NCBI GenBank assembly: GCA_028288775.1
Contig: JAQGHP010000301.1
Span: forward strand, 1-6,711
Length of the DNA stretch: 6,711 nucleotides
From: Phycisphaerales bacterium
GTDB lineage: Bacteria > Planctomycetota > Phycisphaerae > Tepidisphaerales > Tepidisphaeraceae
Direction of reading: 5' to 3'
Part shown: positions 1 to 5,843 of the stretch, piece by piece
Layout: the number at the start of each line of letters is the position of its first letter
How positions within the stretch are numbered: the first letter of the stretch is position 1
Notes under the pieces: generated by a model
What the model saw: the letters and a program-made list of their open reading frames with translations, nothing else
What the model was told of the DNA's origin: nothing
Database searches by the model: none
Position numbers and translations under genes: made by a program

Positions 1-57
1 TTTTCACTTTGCAATTTGCAATCTCGCGGGATGAGATTGCAAATTGCAAAGTGAAAA
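1..57. repeat. Perfect 25-bp inverted repeat (hairpin)
   Basis: Arms 1-25 and 33-57 are exact reverse complements separated by a 7-nt loop (26-32). The arms are AT-rich and contain two TTGCAA units, unlike the GC-rich genes nearby. The terminal 13 nt of the right arm (45-57, TGCAAAGTGAAAA) are repeated directly at 59-71, so a partial extra copy follows. It lies about 80 nt downstream of the marC-family stop on the minus strand and could stop or protect that transcript. There is no clear U-tract after the stem, so I call it a dispersed palindromic repeat rather than a standard intrinsic terminator. The left boundary touches the window edge, so the element may be longer. Confidence 0.85.
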
Positions 58-100
58 CTGCAAAGTGAAAATTGGCGCTCTGAATCGGGCCCCTTCCCTC

Positions 101-139
101 CTGAACCCTGACCCCCGAACCCTGAACCCTCCTCCCCCC
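101..139 (-). repeat. Telomere-like CCCTGAA array with G4 potential, next to the marC-family stop
   Basis: The + strand shows CCC runs at 106-108, 112-116, 120-122, 127-129 and 134-139, spaced by 3-5 nt (TGA, GAA, TGAA, TCCT). On the minus strand, which is the marC-family mRNA sense, this gives five G-tracts with short loops starting directly at the TAG stop codon. That matches the usual G-quadruplex pattern of four G3+ runs with loops of 1-7 nt. The same unit recurs as an inverted pair inside hyuA (2052-2183). It may act as a 3' mRNA structure or simply be a repeat insertion. Confidence 0.7.
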
Positions 140-744
140 TACTTTCTCATCTCCAAAATCACCTGCGTGATGCCCACCCGGATGAAATTCACCGCGATCG
201 CGGCCAAAAGGACCATGACCAGCTTGCTCATGGCGTTCAGAACGATTACACCGATTAGCCGTGCGAGGTGGCTTGAGAACATTAGCACGGCCAGCAGCAG
301 GGCGAAGTTGATGGCGAGCGACAGCGTCGTCATCGCGTAGCCCTTGGTGCGGGCGAGGACCAGCACGGTGGTGAGCGTGGCGGGGCCGGCGATCAGGGGC
401 GTTGCCAAAGGGACGAGTCCGACGAGATACGGCTCGTCCACCGCGGGCTTGCCGGGGCGCAGGAGGTCGAGGACGGCGAGCACGAGCAGGAGAATGCCGC
501 CGGCTATTTGGAAATCGTTTACGGAGATGCCCAGGAAGGTGAAGATCGCGCCGCCGAGGAACATGAAGGCGATTGCGATGATGGTGGCGGCGGACACCGC
601 TTCGAACGTAACCCGCCGACGGTCCGCGGGGGGAAGCCCCGCGGTCAGCGTGAGAAAAATCGGCAGCAACCCAAACGCATCCACCGTAACAAACAGCGGC
701 AGAAACGTCTCGAGCAGGGAATGAGCCCAGGGGGGAAGGGTCAT
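139..744 (-). CDS. MarC-family (UPF0056) integral membrane protein
   Basis: This is a 201-residue inner-membrane protein, the normal length for the MarC family (about 200-220). Six hydrophobic segments are visible at roughly residues 10-34, 47-72, 76-95, 107-130, 138-160 and 163-190. Family-like stretches are FVTVDAFGLLPIFL near residue 18, FQIAGGILLLVLA near 78 and PLATPLIAGPATLTT near 112; the last carries the conserved Pro/Gly pattern. The biochemical role of the family is unknown; the old link of E. coli MarC to multiple antibiotic resistance was not upheld, so no transport substrate is proposed. The ATG at 744 lies 6 nt after the hyuA stop codon, suggesting cotranscription and perhaps translational coupling. 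No good Shine-Dalgarno sequence precedes it. The TAG stop runs straight into a G-rich repeat. Confidence 0.88.
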   Translation of the reverse strand: MTLPPWAHSLLETFLPLFVTVDAFGLLPIFLTLTAGLPPADRRRVTFEAVSAATIIAIAFMFLGGAIFTFLGISVNDFQIAGGILLLVLAVLDLLRPGKPAVDEPYLVGLVPLATPLIAGPATLTTVLVLARTKGYAMTTLSLAINFALLLAVLMFSSHLARLIGVIVLNAMSKLVMVLLAAIAVNFIRVGITQVILEMRK

Positions 745-750
745 GGAATC

Positions 751-2985
751 TTATCCGCGTTCGAGCAGGACGCTGCCGTCGCCCCGTCCTGTCGCCCGCC
801 ACTCGGGGGGAACGTACGTCGTCGCTTCCGCGTCCACGAGCAACAACGGACCTGATCTCGGGCGCGGCACGAGATCGCCACGAGAAACCATTTGGGCGCG
901 CACCGGGCCGGCTTCGGTCAGGAGATCGGTTACTGCATTGTGGAAGCCCTCGGTGGCGGCGGGAAGTTCCGGCAGCCGCAATTCCGGCGAGCGGCCGATC
1001 CGACGGACGCGTAGCGTCACGATCTCCACGGACCGGCCCGCCGGGGCTTGTCCGTAGAGGGTGCGGTAGGATTCTACGAACTGCTCTTCGATATGCTGGC
1101 GCGAGGGCCGTTCGACGCGGACTTTGATCTCGTGAGATTGCCCACGGAAGCGGACGTCGGCCCACGCTTCCAGGGCGGCGGTTTGCTCGTAGGGGATCAG
1201 GTCAATCGTCTCGCCCGAGATCGAGCCGAACTCGGCGGGGAGGCGGGAATCGTCGAGCTCTTCGCCCAGGTGGATCACCGTCTTGGAGGCATCCGCCACG
1301 GGCGGGGCGACGACCATTCCCAGGGCGCTGAGCACGCCGCAGTACGGGGGGACGAGCACGCGGGGGATTTCCAGGGCATCCGCCAGCGCGCAGGCGTGGA
1401 GGCCGCCCGCGCCGCCGAAGCTGACGAGCGTGAAGTTGCGCGGGTCGTGCCCCCGGCGACTGGTGACGGCACGGATCGCCCGCTCCATGTTCGCCTCGGC
1501 GACCTTCACGATCCCCAGCGCCGTTGCGACCAAATCCTTTCCCATTGCATCCGCGAGCTTCGCAATTGCACCTCGGGCGAGTTCCGGCTCGACCCGCATC
1601 GCCCCGCCCAAAAACCGATCGGGCAGGATGCGGCCCAAAACCAAATTCGCATCCGTCACCGTCGGCTCGACTCCGCCCCGGCCGTAGCAGGCCGGCCCCG
1701 GCATCGCCCCCGCCGACCGCGGCCCGACGCGCAGCGCCCTCCCGGCATCGAGGTACGCCACCGACCCGCCGCCCGCGCCGACGGTGTGTATGTCGAACAT
1801 CGGCAGGCCGATGGGCAGGCCGTCCACGGTGGTGGACGTGGTCCACTGTGGCTGGCCGCCCTGGATCGTGGCGACATCGGTGCTGGTGCCGCCCATGTCG
1901 TAGGTGATGACGTCAGGGAATCCCGCGGCCTTGGCGACGAACGCCGCCCCGAGTACTCCCCCCGCCGGGCCGGATAGCACGAGCCGGGCGGCGGATTTGA
2001 TAGCCTCGGGGATGGAAAGCGTGCCGCCGGCGGAGTGGAGGATTCGAAGATCAGGGTTCAGGGTTCGGGGTTTAGGGTTCAGGGGGGACAGCGAATTCGG
2101 TATGGTGTGGTCGTTTTCGTATCCCGATCCCTGAACCCCGAACCCTGACTCCGTTCCGCCCTCAACCCTCAACCCTGAACCCTCGGCGGTTCCCTTTTCC
2201 AGCGCCGAAAGATACTCCGCCACCGTCGGCCGCAGCGCGGCGTTGATCACGGTCGTGCTCGCGCGCTCGTATTCGCGGAATTCCGGGAGGACGTCGCAGC
2301 TGAGGCTCACGTTCAGCCCCGCGGCTTCGCACTTGCGCGCGACGAGGCGCTCGTGGGCGGGGTTGATGAAGCTGAAAAGCAGGCAGACCGCGACGTGCCG
2401 CAGGCCGCGGGATTGAATGCTGGCGATCAGGCGGTCGACCTCCGTTTCTTCCAGCGGCTCGACCACTTCGCCGCGGGCGCTGATGCGCTCGTGGACGGTG
2501 AACCAGTTTTCCTCGGGCGTGAGCGGAGCGGGGCGGGTGACGTGCAGCGCGTAGAGGTCGGGGCGATTTTGGCGGCCGATCAGGAGCATGTCGCGGAAGC
2601 CTTCGGTTGTGACGAACGCGACGGGCTCGCCGGCACGTTGGAGGAGGGCGTTGGTGGCGACGGTGGAGCCGTGGACGATTTGGAGTATGTCCTGGCGTGC
2701 GGGTGAAACTGCTGCCCCGGATGCGATTGGGTTGGAGGACACAGCCGGGGGCGGCTGTGCCACATTATTCTGAGCCACATTAATCTCGGTCGCCCGGCGC
2801 ACGGCTTCGATCACGGCCAGATGAAAATCAGGGGGCGTGGAAGGGATTTTTACCACGTGCAGGGCCGAGCCGTCGAAGGCGACCAGGTCGGTGAAGGTTC
2901 CACCCACGTCCACCCCGATGCGCAACGGCGGGCGTGGGGCGGAATCGCTGCTGGCGGCGGTTTGTTCGGCGTTCCTCGGTGGCAT
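751..2985 (-). CDS. hyuA: Hydantoinase/oxoprolinase subunit A (HyuA family) carrying two repeat-derived inserts
   Basis: This belongs to the N-methylhydantoinase A / 5-oxoprolinase / acetone carboxylase-beta family, cytoplasmic enzymes of the actin-like ATPase fold that phosphorylate amide or carbonyl substrates. Numbered from the ATG at 2985 it has 744 residues. Visible motifs are the phosphate-1 loop GVDVGGTFTD (24-33), HGSTVATNALL (105-115), LSGPAGGVLGA (337-347), the phosphate-2 loop DMGGTSTD (363-370), GPRSAGAMPGPACYGRGG (421-438) and SFGGAGGLHA (522-531). All core motifs are present with no frameshift. It is longer than the usual 680-720 residues because of two stretches that look like intergenic repeats read in frame, at about 69-85 and 269-313. 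No HyuB partner lies beside it, so the substrate (hydantoin, 5-oxoproline or other) cannot be told; the marC-family gene follows after 6 nt. Other possible starts are ATG at 3000 and TTG at 3012, both overlapping the divergent peptidase. I chose 2985 because it avoids overlap and still leaves about 20 residues before the first motif; no start has a convincing ribosome site. Confidence 0.9.
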   Translation of the reverse strand: MPPRNAEQTAASSDSAPRPPLRIGVDVGGTFTDLVAFDGSALHVVKIPSTPPDFHLAVIEAVRRATEINVAQNNVAQPPPAVSSNPIASGAAVSPARQDILQIVHGSTVATNALLQRAGEPVAFVTTEGFRDMLLIGRQNRPDLYALHVTRPAPLTPEENWFTVHERISARGEVVEPLEETEVDRLIASIQSRGLRHVAVCLLFSFINPAHERLVARKCEAAGLNVSLSCDVLPEFREYERASTTVINAALRPTVAEYLSALEKGTAEGSGLRVEGGTESGFGVQGSGYENDHTIPNSLSPLNPKPRTLNPDLRILHSAGGTLSIPEAIKSAARLVLSGPAGGVLGAAFVAKAAGFPDVITYDMGGTSTDVATIQGGQPQWTTSTTVDGLPIGLPMFDIHTVGAGGGSVAYLDAGRALRVGPRSAGAMPGPACYGRGGVEPTVTDANLVLGRILPDRFLGGAMRVEPELARGAIAKLADAMGKDLVATALGIVKVAEANMERAIRAVTSRRGHDPRNFTLVSFGGAGGLHACALADALEIPRVLVPPYCGVLSALGMVVAPPVADASKTVIHLGEELDDSRLPAEFGSISGETIDLIPYEQTAALEAWADVRFRGQSHEIKVRVERPSRQHIEEQFVESYRTLYGQAPAGRSVEIVTLRVRRIGRSPELRLPELPAATEGFHNAVTDLLTEAGPVRAQMVSRGDLVPRPRSGPLLLVDAEATTYVPPEWRATGRGDGSVLLERG
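2047..2183. repeat. Telomere-like inverted repeat read in frame inside hyuA
   Basis: The left part (2052-2087) has G-runs at 2054-2056, 2061-2063, 2067-2070, 2075-2077 and 2082-2087. The right part (2130-2182) has C-runs in the same unit, including four CCC runs at 2159-2161, 2166-2168, 2173-2175 and 2180-2182 with exact 7-nt spacing. Segment 2058-2077 pairs with 2130-2149 at 19 of 20 positions. It encodes about 45 residues of Gly/Ser/Pro/Asn-rich sequence (about residues 269-313 of the 744-residue protein) between YLSALEKG and ILHSAGGTLSIPEA, which would be nearly adjacent in relatives. The unit matches the array at 101-139. The exact ends are uncertain. Confidence 0.85.
2731..2782. repeat. 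CACAGCCG...CGGCTGTG palindrome plus 15-nt duplication inside hyuA
   Basis: A perfect 8-bp inverted repeat (2740-2747 with 2752-2759, GGGG loop) is followed by GCCACATTA at 2759-2767 and again at 2774-2782, 15 nt apart. In hyuA this reads NVAQN-NVAQPPPAVSSN, about residues 69-85, between the helix ending RRATEI and the conserved DILQIVHGSTVATN. From memory, VAQPPPAV-type peptides arise often in planctomycete gene models from one dispersed element. The frame stays open throughout. Confidence 0.7.
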
Positions 2986-2998
2986 AGAATCGGCACCC
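2986..2998. promoter_or_regulatory. 13-nt divergent gap between hyuA and the peptidase gene
   Basis: With the chosen starts only 13 nt separate two divergently transcribed genes, too little for two promoters, so each promoter must lie at least partly inside the other gene's 5' coding end or in an overlapping arrangement. At 2998-3001 the palindrome CATG holds an ATG on each strand (peptidase start at 2999, alternative hyuA start at 3000). No convincing -35/-10 pair or Shine-Dalgarno sequence was found by eye. Confidence 0.5.
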
Positions 2999-4894
2999 AT
3001 GCGGCTTATCAACCCATCTCAACGGCGTCGCGCATCGTCCTACGCGGCGGGAGCGAGCTTACTTCTCGCAACGCTGGCCTGCAATTTCGTTCACGGCAAT
3101 GCCGCCAGCGTGGACACGCCGGCCACAAACCCTTCGCCCGAGAAACCGGCCCCGTTTCATGTGGATGTGAAACAGACGGTCGAGTACCTGGCATCCGATG
3201 AACTGGAGGGCCGCGGCGTCGGTAGCGCCGGCCTCGACAAGGCGGCAGACCGCGTCGCCGAGGATTTCCAGAAGCTTGGGCTCAAGCCGCTGTCGGGCTT
3301 CAAGGATTATTTTCAGCCCTTTACGATGGCCACGTCGGTCACGCCCGATCCCAAGACCGCCCTCGCCCTGGGTGATAAGAGCTACCCTCTTAAGACCGAC
3401 TTCATTCCCCTTTCCTTCTCTGCCGAGGGGGCATTCGACGCCCCTGCGGTTTTCGTAGGGTATGGGATCGCGAGCAAGGAGCACGACTACGACGACTTCG
3501 CCGGGACGGACGTGAAGGGCAAGGTCGTGATCGCGATGCGGTTTGAACCGCATAATGAAGCGGGCACCAGCCGATTCGCCAAGGAGGTTTGGTCCAATGA
3601 GGCACACCTGATTCACAAGGCGAAAGTCGCAGCGGATCATGGGGCGGCGGCGCTGGTGCTGATCAACCCGCCCACGTATCACGTCGGCGACATGCTCATG
3701 TCTTTCGGCTCGCAATTCCCCGGCGACAAGGCTTCGATCCCCGTGATTCAAATTCGCCAGCCCGTGGCGGATGCGTGGTTGCAGCAAGGCGCGCACAAAT
3801 CGCTCAAGGCATTGCAGGAAGAGATCGACAAGAGCGGCAAACCCGCCTCCCAAGCGCTCGAAGGAGTGAAAGTTGCCGGTTCGGTGGTGATCCATCGCGA
3901 CGAGAAGCAGGTGAAGAATGTGGTGGCCGTGCTCCCCGGCAAGGGCGAGCACGCGGACGAGTACGTGGTCATTGGCTCGCACTACGATCACCTCGGCTGG
4001 GGCGGATTCGGCAGTCTTTCGCCGGGCGCGCACGCGATTCACCACGGCGCCGACGACAACGCCTCGGGTACGTCCACCATGCTCGCGCTGGCCGACCACT
4101 ACGCCCACGCCGGCCCGCAGGCTCGGACGCTTGTGTTCATCGCCTTCACCGCTGAAGAAGAGGGGCTGATCGGCTCGCAACATTTCGTGAGCCACCCGCC
4201 GGTGCCGCTGGAGAAAGTCGCGGCAATGCTCAACCTGGACATGGTGGGCCGCGTGCGGAACAACCAGGTTTACATCGGCGGCGCGGGCACCGCGCCGAGC
4301 TTTGACGCGTTTTTGAAAGAGGCGAACGTCGGTTCGCCGCTGGTGCTCAAGAGCTTCGGTCGCGGCGGATACGGGCCCAGCGACCACATGTCCTTCGCAA
4401 TGAAAAAGGTTCCGGTGATGTTCCTGTTCAGCGGAATGCACATGGATTATCACCGCCCCACCGACACCGCCGACAAGATCAACTATGACGGGATGAAGGA
4501 CGTCGCCGCGTTCGCGACGAAAATCGCGGACGACATGGTCGCGATGTCGCGGGAGAAGTATGTGGACGCCGCGGACACAACGGGCGGCATGATGGCGACA
4601 GGCGGCCACGGCACCGGCTCGCGCGTGACGCTGGGCGTCGTCCCCGACTACAGCGAGACCGACACCACCAAGGGCGTACGCATCACCGGCACCGTCCCCG
4701 GCTCCCCCGCCGAGAAGGCCGGCCTGAAGGACGGCGACGTCCTCGTCCACTTCGGCAAGGACAAGATCGACACGCTCTACGATCTCACGGACTCGCTGTC
4801 GAAAGCCAAACCCGGCGACAGCGTAAAGCTCGGAGTGATCCGCGATAAAAAGACGGTCGAGCTCGATGCGACGCTGGTGGAACGGAAGGGATAG
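2999..4894 (+). CDS. Exported M28-family zinc metallopeptidase with PA and C-terminal PDZ domains
   Basis: This is a 631-residue predicted exported aminopeptidase/carboxypeptidase-type hydrolase. Residues 1-36 look like a signal peptide: basic RRR at 9-11, a hydrophobic core at about 15-28, and cleavage near 35-36. A PA (protease-associated) domain starts near residue 146 (APAVFVGYGI) and runs to about 265. The M28 domain (about 305-515) shows the two-metal site: H328 and D330 in SHYDHLG, D352-D353 in GADDNASG, E386-E387 in TAEEEGL, D414 in LNLDMVGR and H485 in DYHRPTDT. By family analogy E386 is the catalytic base and D352 bridges the metals. A PDZ domain fills about 540-631 (GVRITGTVPGSPAEKAGLKDGD) and probably binds peptide termini or regulates access. 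The frame stays open upstream to 2837, but that stretch is antisense to the hyuA ATPase motif, and the signal peptide begins right after the ATG at 2999. All metal ligands are present. The substrate cannot be predicted. Confidence 0.93.
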   Translation: MRLINPSQRRRASSYAAGASLLLATLACNFVHGNAASVDTPATNPSPEKPAPFHVDVKQTVEYLASDELEGRGVGSAGLDKAADRVAEDFQKLGLKPLSGFKDYFQPFTMATSVTPDPKTALALGDKSYPLKTDFIPLSFSAEGAFDAPAVFVGYGIASKEHDYDDFAGTDVKGKVVIAMRFEPHNEAGTSRFAKEVWSNEAHLIHKAKVAADHGAAALVLINPPTYHVGDMLMSFGSQFPGDKASIPVIQIRQPVADAWLQQGAHKSLKALQEEIDKSGKPASQALEGVKVAGSVVIHRDEKQVKNVVAVLPGKGEHADEYVVIGSHYDHLGWGGFGSLSPGAHAIHHGADDNASGTSTMLALADHYAHAGPQARTLVFIAFTAEEEGLIGSQHFVSHPPVPLEKVAAMLNLDMVGRVRNNQVYIGGAGTAPSFDAFLKEANVGSPLVLKSFGRGGYGPSDHMSFAMKKVPVMFLFSGMHMDYHRPTDTADKINYDGMKDVAAFATKIADDMVAMSREKYVDAADTTGGMMATGGHGTGSRVTLGVVPDYSETDTTKGVRITGTVPGSPAEKAGLKDGDVLVHFGKDKIDTLYDLTDSLSKAKPGDSVKLGVIRDKKTVELDATLVERKG

Positions 4895-4931
4895 TGCCGG
4901 ATGGATTGCCAACGCCGGGGCCCTAGCTGCC

Positions 4932-4997
4932 GTGGCATGGGCGGCCCGCCCATGTAGTGGCATGGGCATCCTGCCCATGGTCACGGTACTCCGTGAC
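4932..4997. repeat. Tandem CATGGGC...GCCCATG palindromes plus GTCACGG hairpin
   Basis: Two related units start with GTGGCATGGGC at 4932 and 4957, exactly 25 nt apart. The first forms a perfect 9-bp inverted repeat (4936-4944/4946-4954); the second an 8-bp one (4961-4968/4972-4979). A third hairpin follows directly (GTCACGG 4980-4986 with CCGTGAC 4991-4997, TACT loop). A variant, CACGGGCGG with CCGCCCGTG, occurs at 5231-5249. I recall this family as a frequent intergenic element in planctomycete-like genomes. Confidence 0.8.
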
Positions 4998-5137
4998 GTT
5001 CGGCCGGTACTCCGGTCGAAGAAAGCCCGAGCGCAGCGACGCGTTCGACGCCGATGGGAAACCGCGGTGCGGAAAACCGCGAAGTCGCGAAGGGCGCGAA
5101 GACAGACGCGAAGAAGAGAAATGCCAACCGGTGAGAT

Positions 5138-5200
5138 GTAGGTTTGGCCGTGCGAACACTTTTGCCGGGACACGAAAATGTTCGGCGGAGCCGAACCTAC
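5138..5200. repeat. GTAGGTTTGGC...GCCGAACCTAC inverted repeat
   Basis: Outer arms 5138-5148 and 5190-5200 pair over 11 bp with one T/G mismatch. The right arm can instead form a tight hairpin with 5180-5186 (GTTCGGC-GGA-GCCGAAC, 7 bp, 3-nt loop), so two exclusive foldings exist. The 41-nt centre also pairs weakly (CGAACACTTTT against CGAAAATGTTCG). It appears to be another dispersed palindrome; no coding content is seen. Confidence 0.7.
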
Positions 5201-5230
5201 CGATGCAGGTCAACGCGGCGGAGTACCGCC

Positions 5231-5249
5231 CACGGGCGGGCCGCCCGTG
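5231..5249. repeat. Perfect 9-bp palindrome CACGGGCGG-G-CCGCCCGTG
   Basis: The arms 5231-5239 and 5241-5249 are exact reverse complements around one base. It differs from the 4936-4954 palindrome mainly by CACG in place of CATG with compensating changes on the other arm, so the stem is preserved while the sequence varies. It sits 67 nt upstream of the cbiX start. Confidence 0.75.
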
Positions 5250-5316
5250 CCACGAAAAAGGCCACGGCTCACGAATTCGAAGCGGACCGAACGCAATCGA
5301 GCGGCGATTTATCCAT

Positions 5317-5757
5317 ATGCAAAACGCCATCATCATCGTCGATCACGGCTCCCGTCGGGACGAGAGCAACAAGATGCTCGAACAGCTCGCGGCCCTATTC
5401 TTCGAGCGGTTCCGCGCCAAGTATGAAATCGTCGAGCCGGCGCACATGGAGCTGGCCGAGCCGTCCATCGCAACTGCTTATGCCCGCTGCGCGCGGCGCG
5501 GGGCGCAACGGATCGTCGTCGTTCCGTTCTTCCTTGGGCCGGGGAAGCACTGGACCCAGGACATTCCACGCCTCACCGCGGAGGCTGCCGGTCAGTTTCC
5601 TGAGACCACCTACCACGTTTCCCCCACCCTCGGGATCGACGACCTGATCCTCGACCTGCTCGACAAGCGCGCCACCCACTGCCAATCCCACGGCTACCTC
5701 TGCGACCTCTGCCAGGGCACGCTGCGAAGCGGAGAATGTGTTTCGGCGAAGAAGTAA
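5317..5757 (+). CDS. cbiX: Half-size CbiX/SirB-type chelatase with C-terminal cysteine cluster
   Basis: This is a 146-residue cytoplasmic protein of the sirohydrochlorin ferro-/cobaltochelatase family, which inserts Fe or Co into sirohydrochlorin for siroheme or cobalamin synthesis. Family signs are the N-terminal strand IIIVDHGSR (metal-binding H10), the EPAHMELAEPSI stretch near 40-51 and VVVPFFLGPGKHWTQDIP (68-84, H78). The size fits the single-domain form, which works as a dimer, rather than the two-domain CbiX of about 250-300 residues. After residue 119 an added tail carries C122, C129, C132 and C141, including CDLC, reminiscent of the Fe-S tail of plant SirB and CbiX proteins. The frame is open upstream to 4957, but that part covers palindromic repeats; the ATG at 5317 begins right at the family's first strand. 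There is no clear Shine-Dalgarno sequence. No cobalamin or siroheme genes lie in the window, so metal and pathway are undecided. Confidence 0.87.
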   Translation: MQNAIIIVDHGSRRDESNKMLEQLAALFFERFRAKYEIVEPAHMELAEPSIATAYARCARRGAQRIVVVPFFLGPGKHWTQDIPRLTAEAAGQFPETTYHVSPTLGIDDLILDLLDKRATHCQSHGYLCDLCQGTLRSGECVSAKK

Positions 5758-5843
5758 GTGAGTCAGGGATTGAAATCCGAATTCCGAAAACCGAAACCCG
5801 AATGAAATCCCAAGTCCGAATGACGAAATCCGAATGCAGAGGG

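Larger units (their letters stand above)
4895..5316. other. 422-nt repeat-filled gap between the peptidase gene and cbiX
   Basis: I see no credible gene here; the open frames crossing it lack any recognisable protein. It holds at least six short palindromes (listed separately where distinct) and four GCGAAG units at 5079, 5087, 5096 and 5108. Imperfect hairpin 4999-5007/5012-5020 (TTCGGCCGG with one mismatch) shares the TACT loop of its neighbour at 4980-4997. The last 67 nt before cbiX (5250-5316) show no obvious promoter or Shine-Dalgarno sequence. The region could end the peptidase transcript through one of the hairpins, but none is followed by a T-run. Confidence 0.75.

Noticed and set aside
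1048..1977. Long + strand open frame opposite hyuA (309 codons)
   Set aside because: It is a shadow of a GC-rich gene: no recognisable motif, and the minus frame carries all HyuA motifs.
2052..2183. CRISPR array or true telomere sequence
   Set aside because: The units are 7 nt with no spacers, and the array is internal to a gene; neither a CRISPR nor a chromosome end fits.
751..2985. hyuA as a pseudogene because of its repeat inserts
   Set aside because: The frame is uninterrupted and all nucleotide-binding and core motifs are intact, so it is called functional.
2837..2998. Upstream 54-codon extension of the peptidase frame
   Set aside because: It is antisense to the hyuA ATPase motif GVDVGGTFTD and precedes a well-formed signal peptide that starts at the ATG at 2999.
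2999..3040. Twin-arginine (Tat) signal or lipoprotein signal on the peptidase
   Set aside because: RRR is present but the following Tat consensus residues are missing; the residues before Cys28 (TLA) do not fit a standard lipobox, so a general Sec-type signal is preferred.
4936..4979. Rho-independent terminator for the peptidase gene
   Set aside because: The stems are suitable but no T-run follows either; termination is possible but not shown.
3059..5173. Long minus-strand open frame opposite the peptidase gene (704 codons)
   Set aside because: It is rich in Arg/His/Val/Gly from antisense reading, has no family match, and the + frame has a complete M28 metal site.
4957..5316. Upstream 120-codon extension of the cbiX frame
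   Set aside because: It translates palindromic repeats and shows no protein features; the family fold begins at the ATG at 5317.
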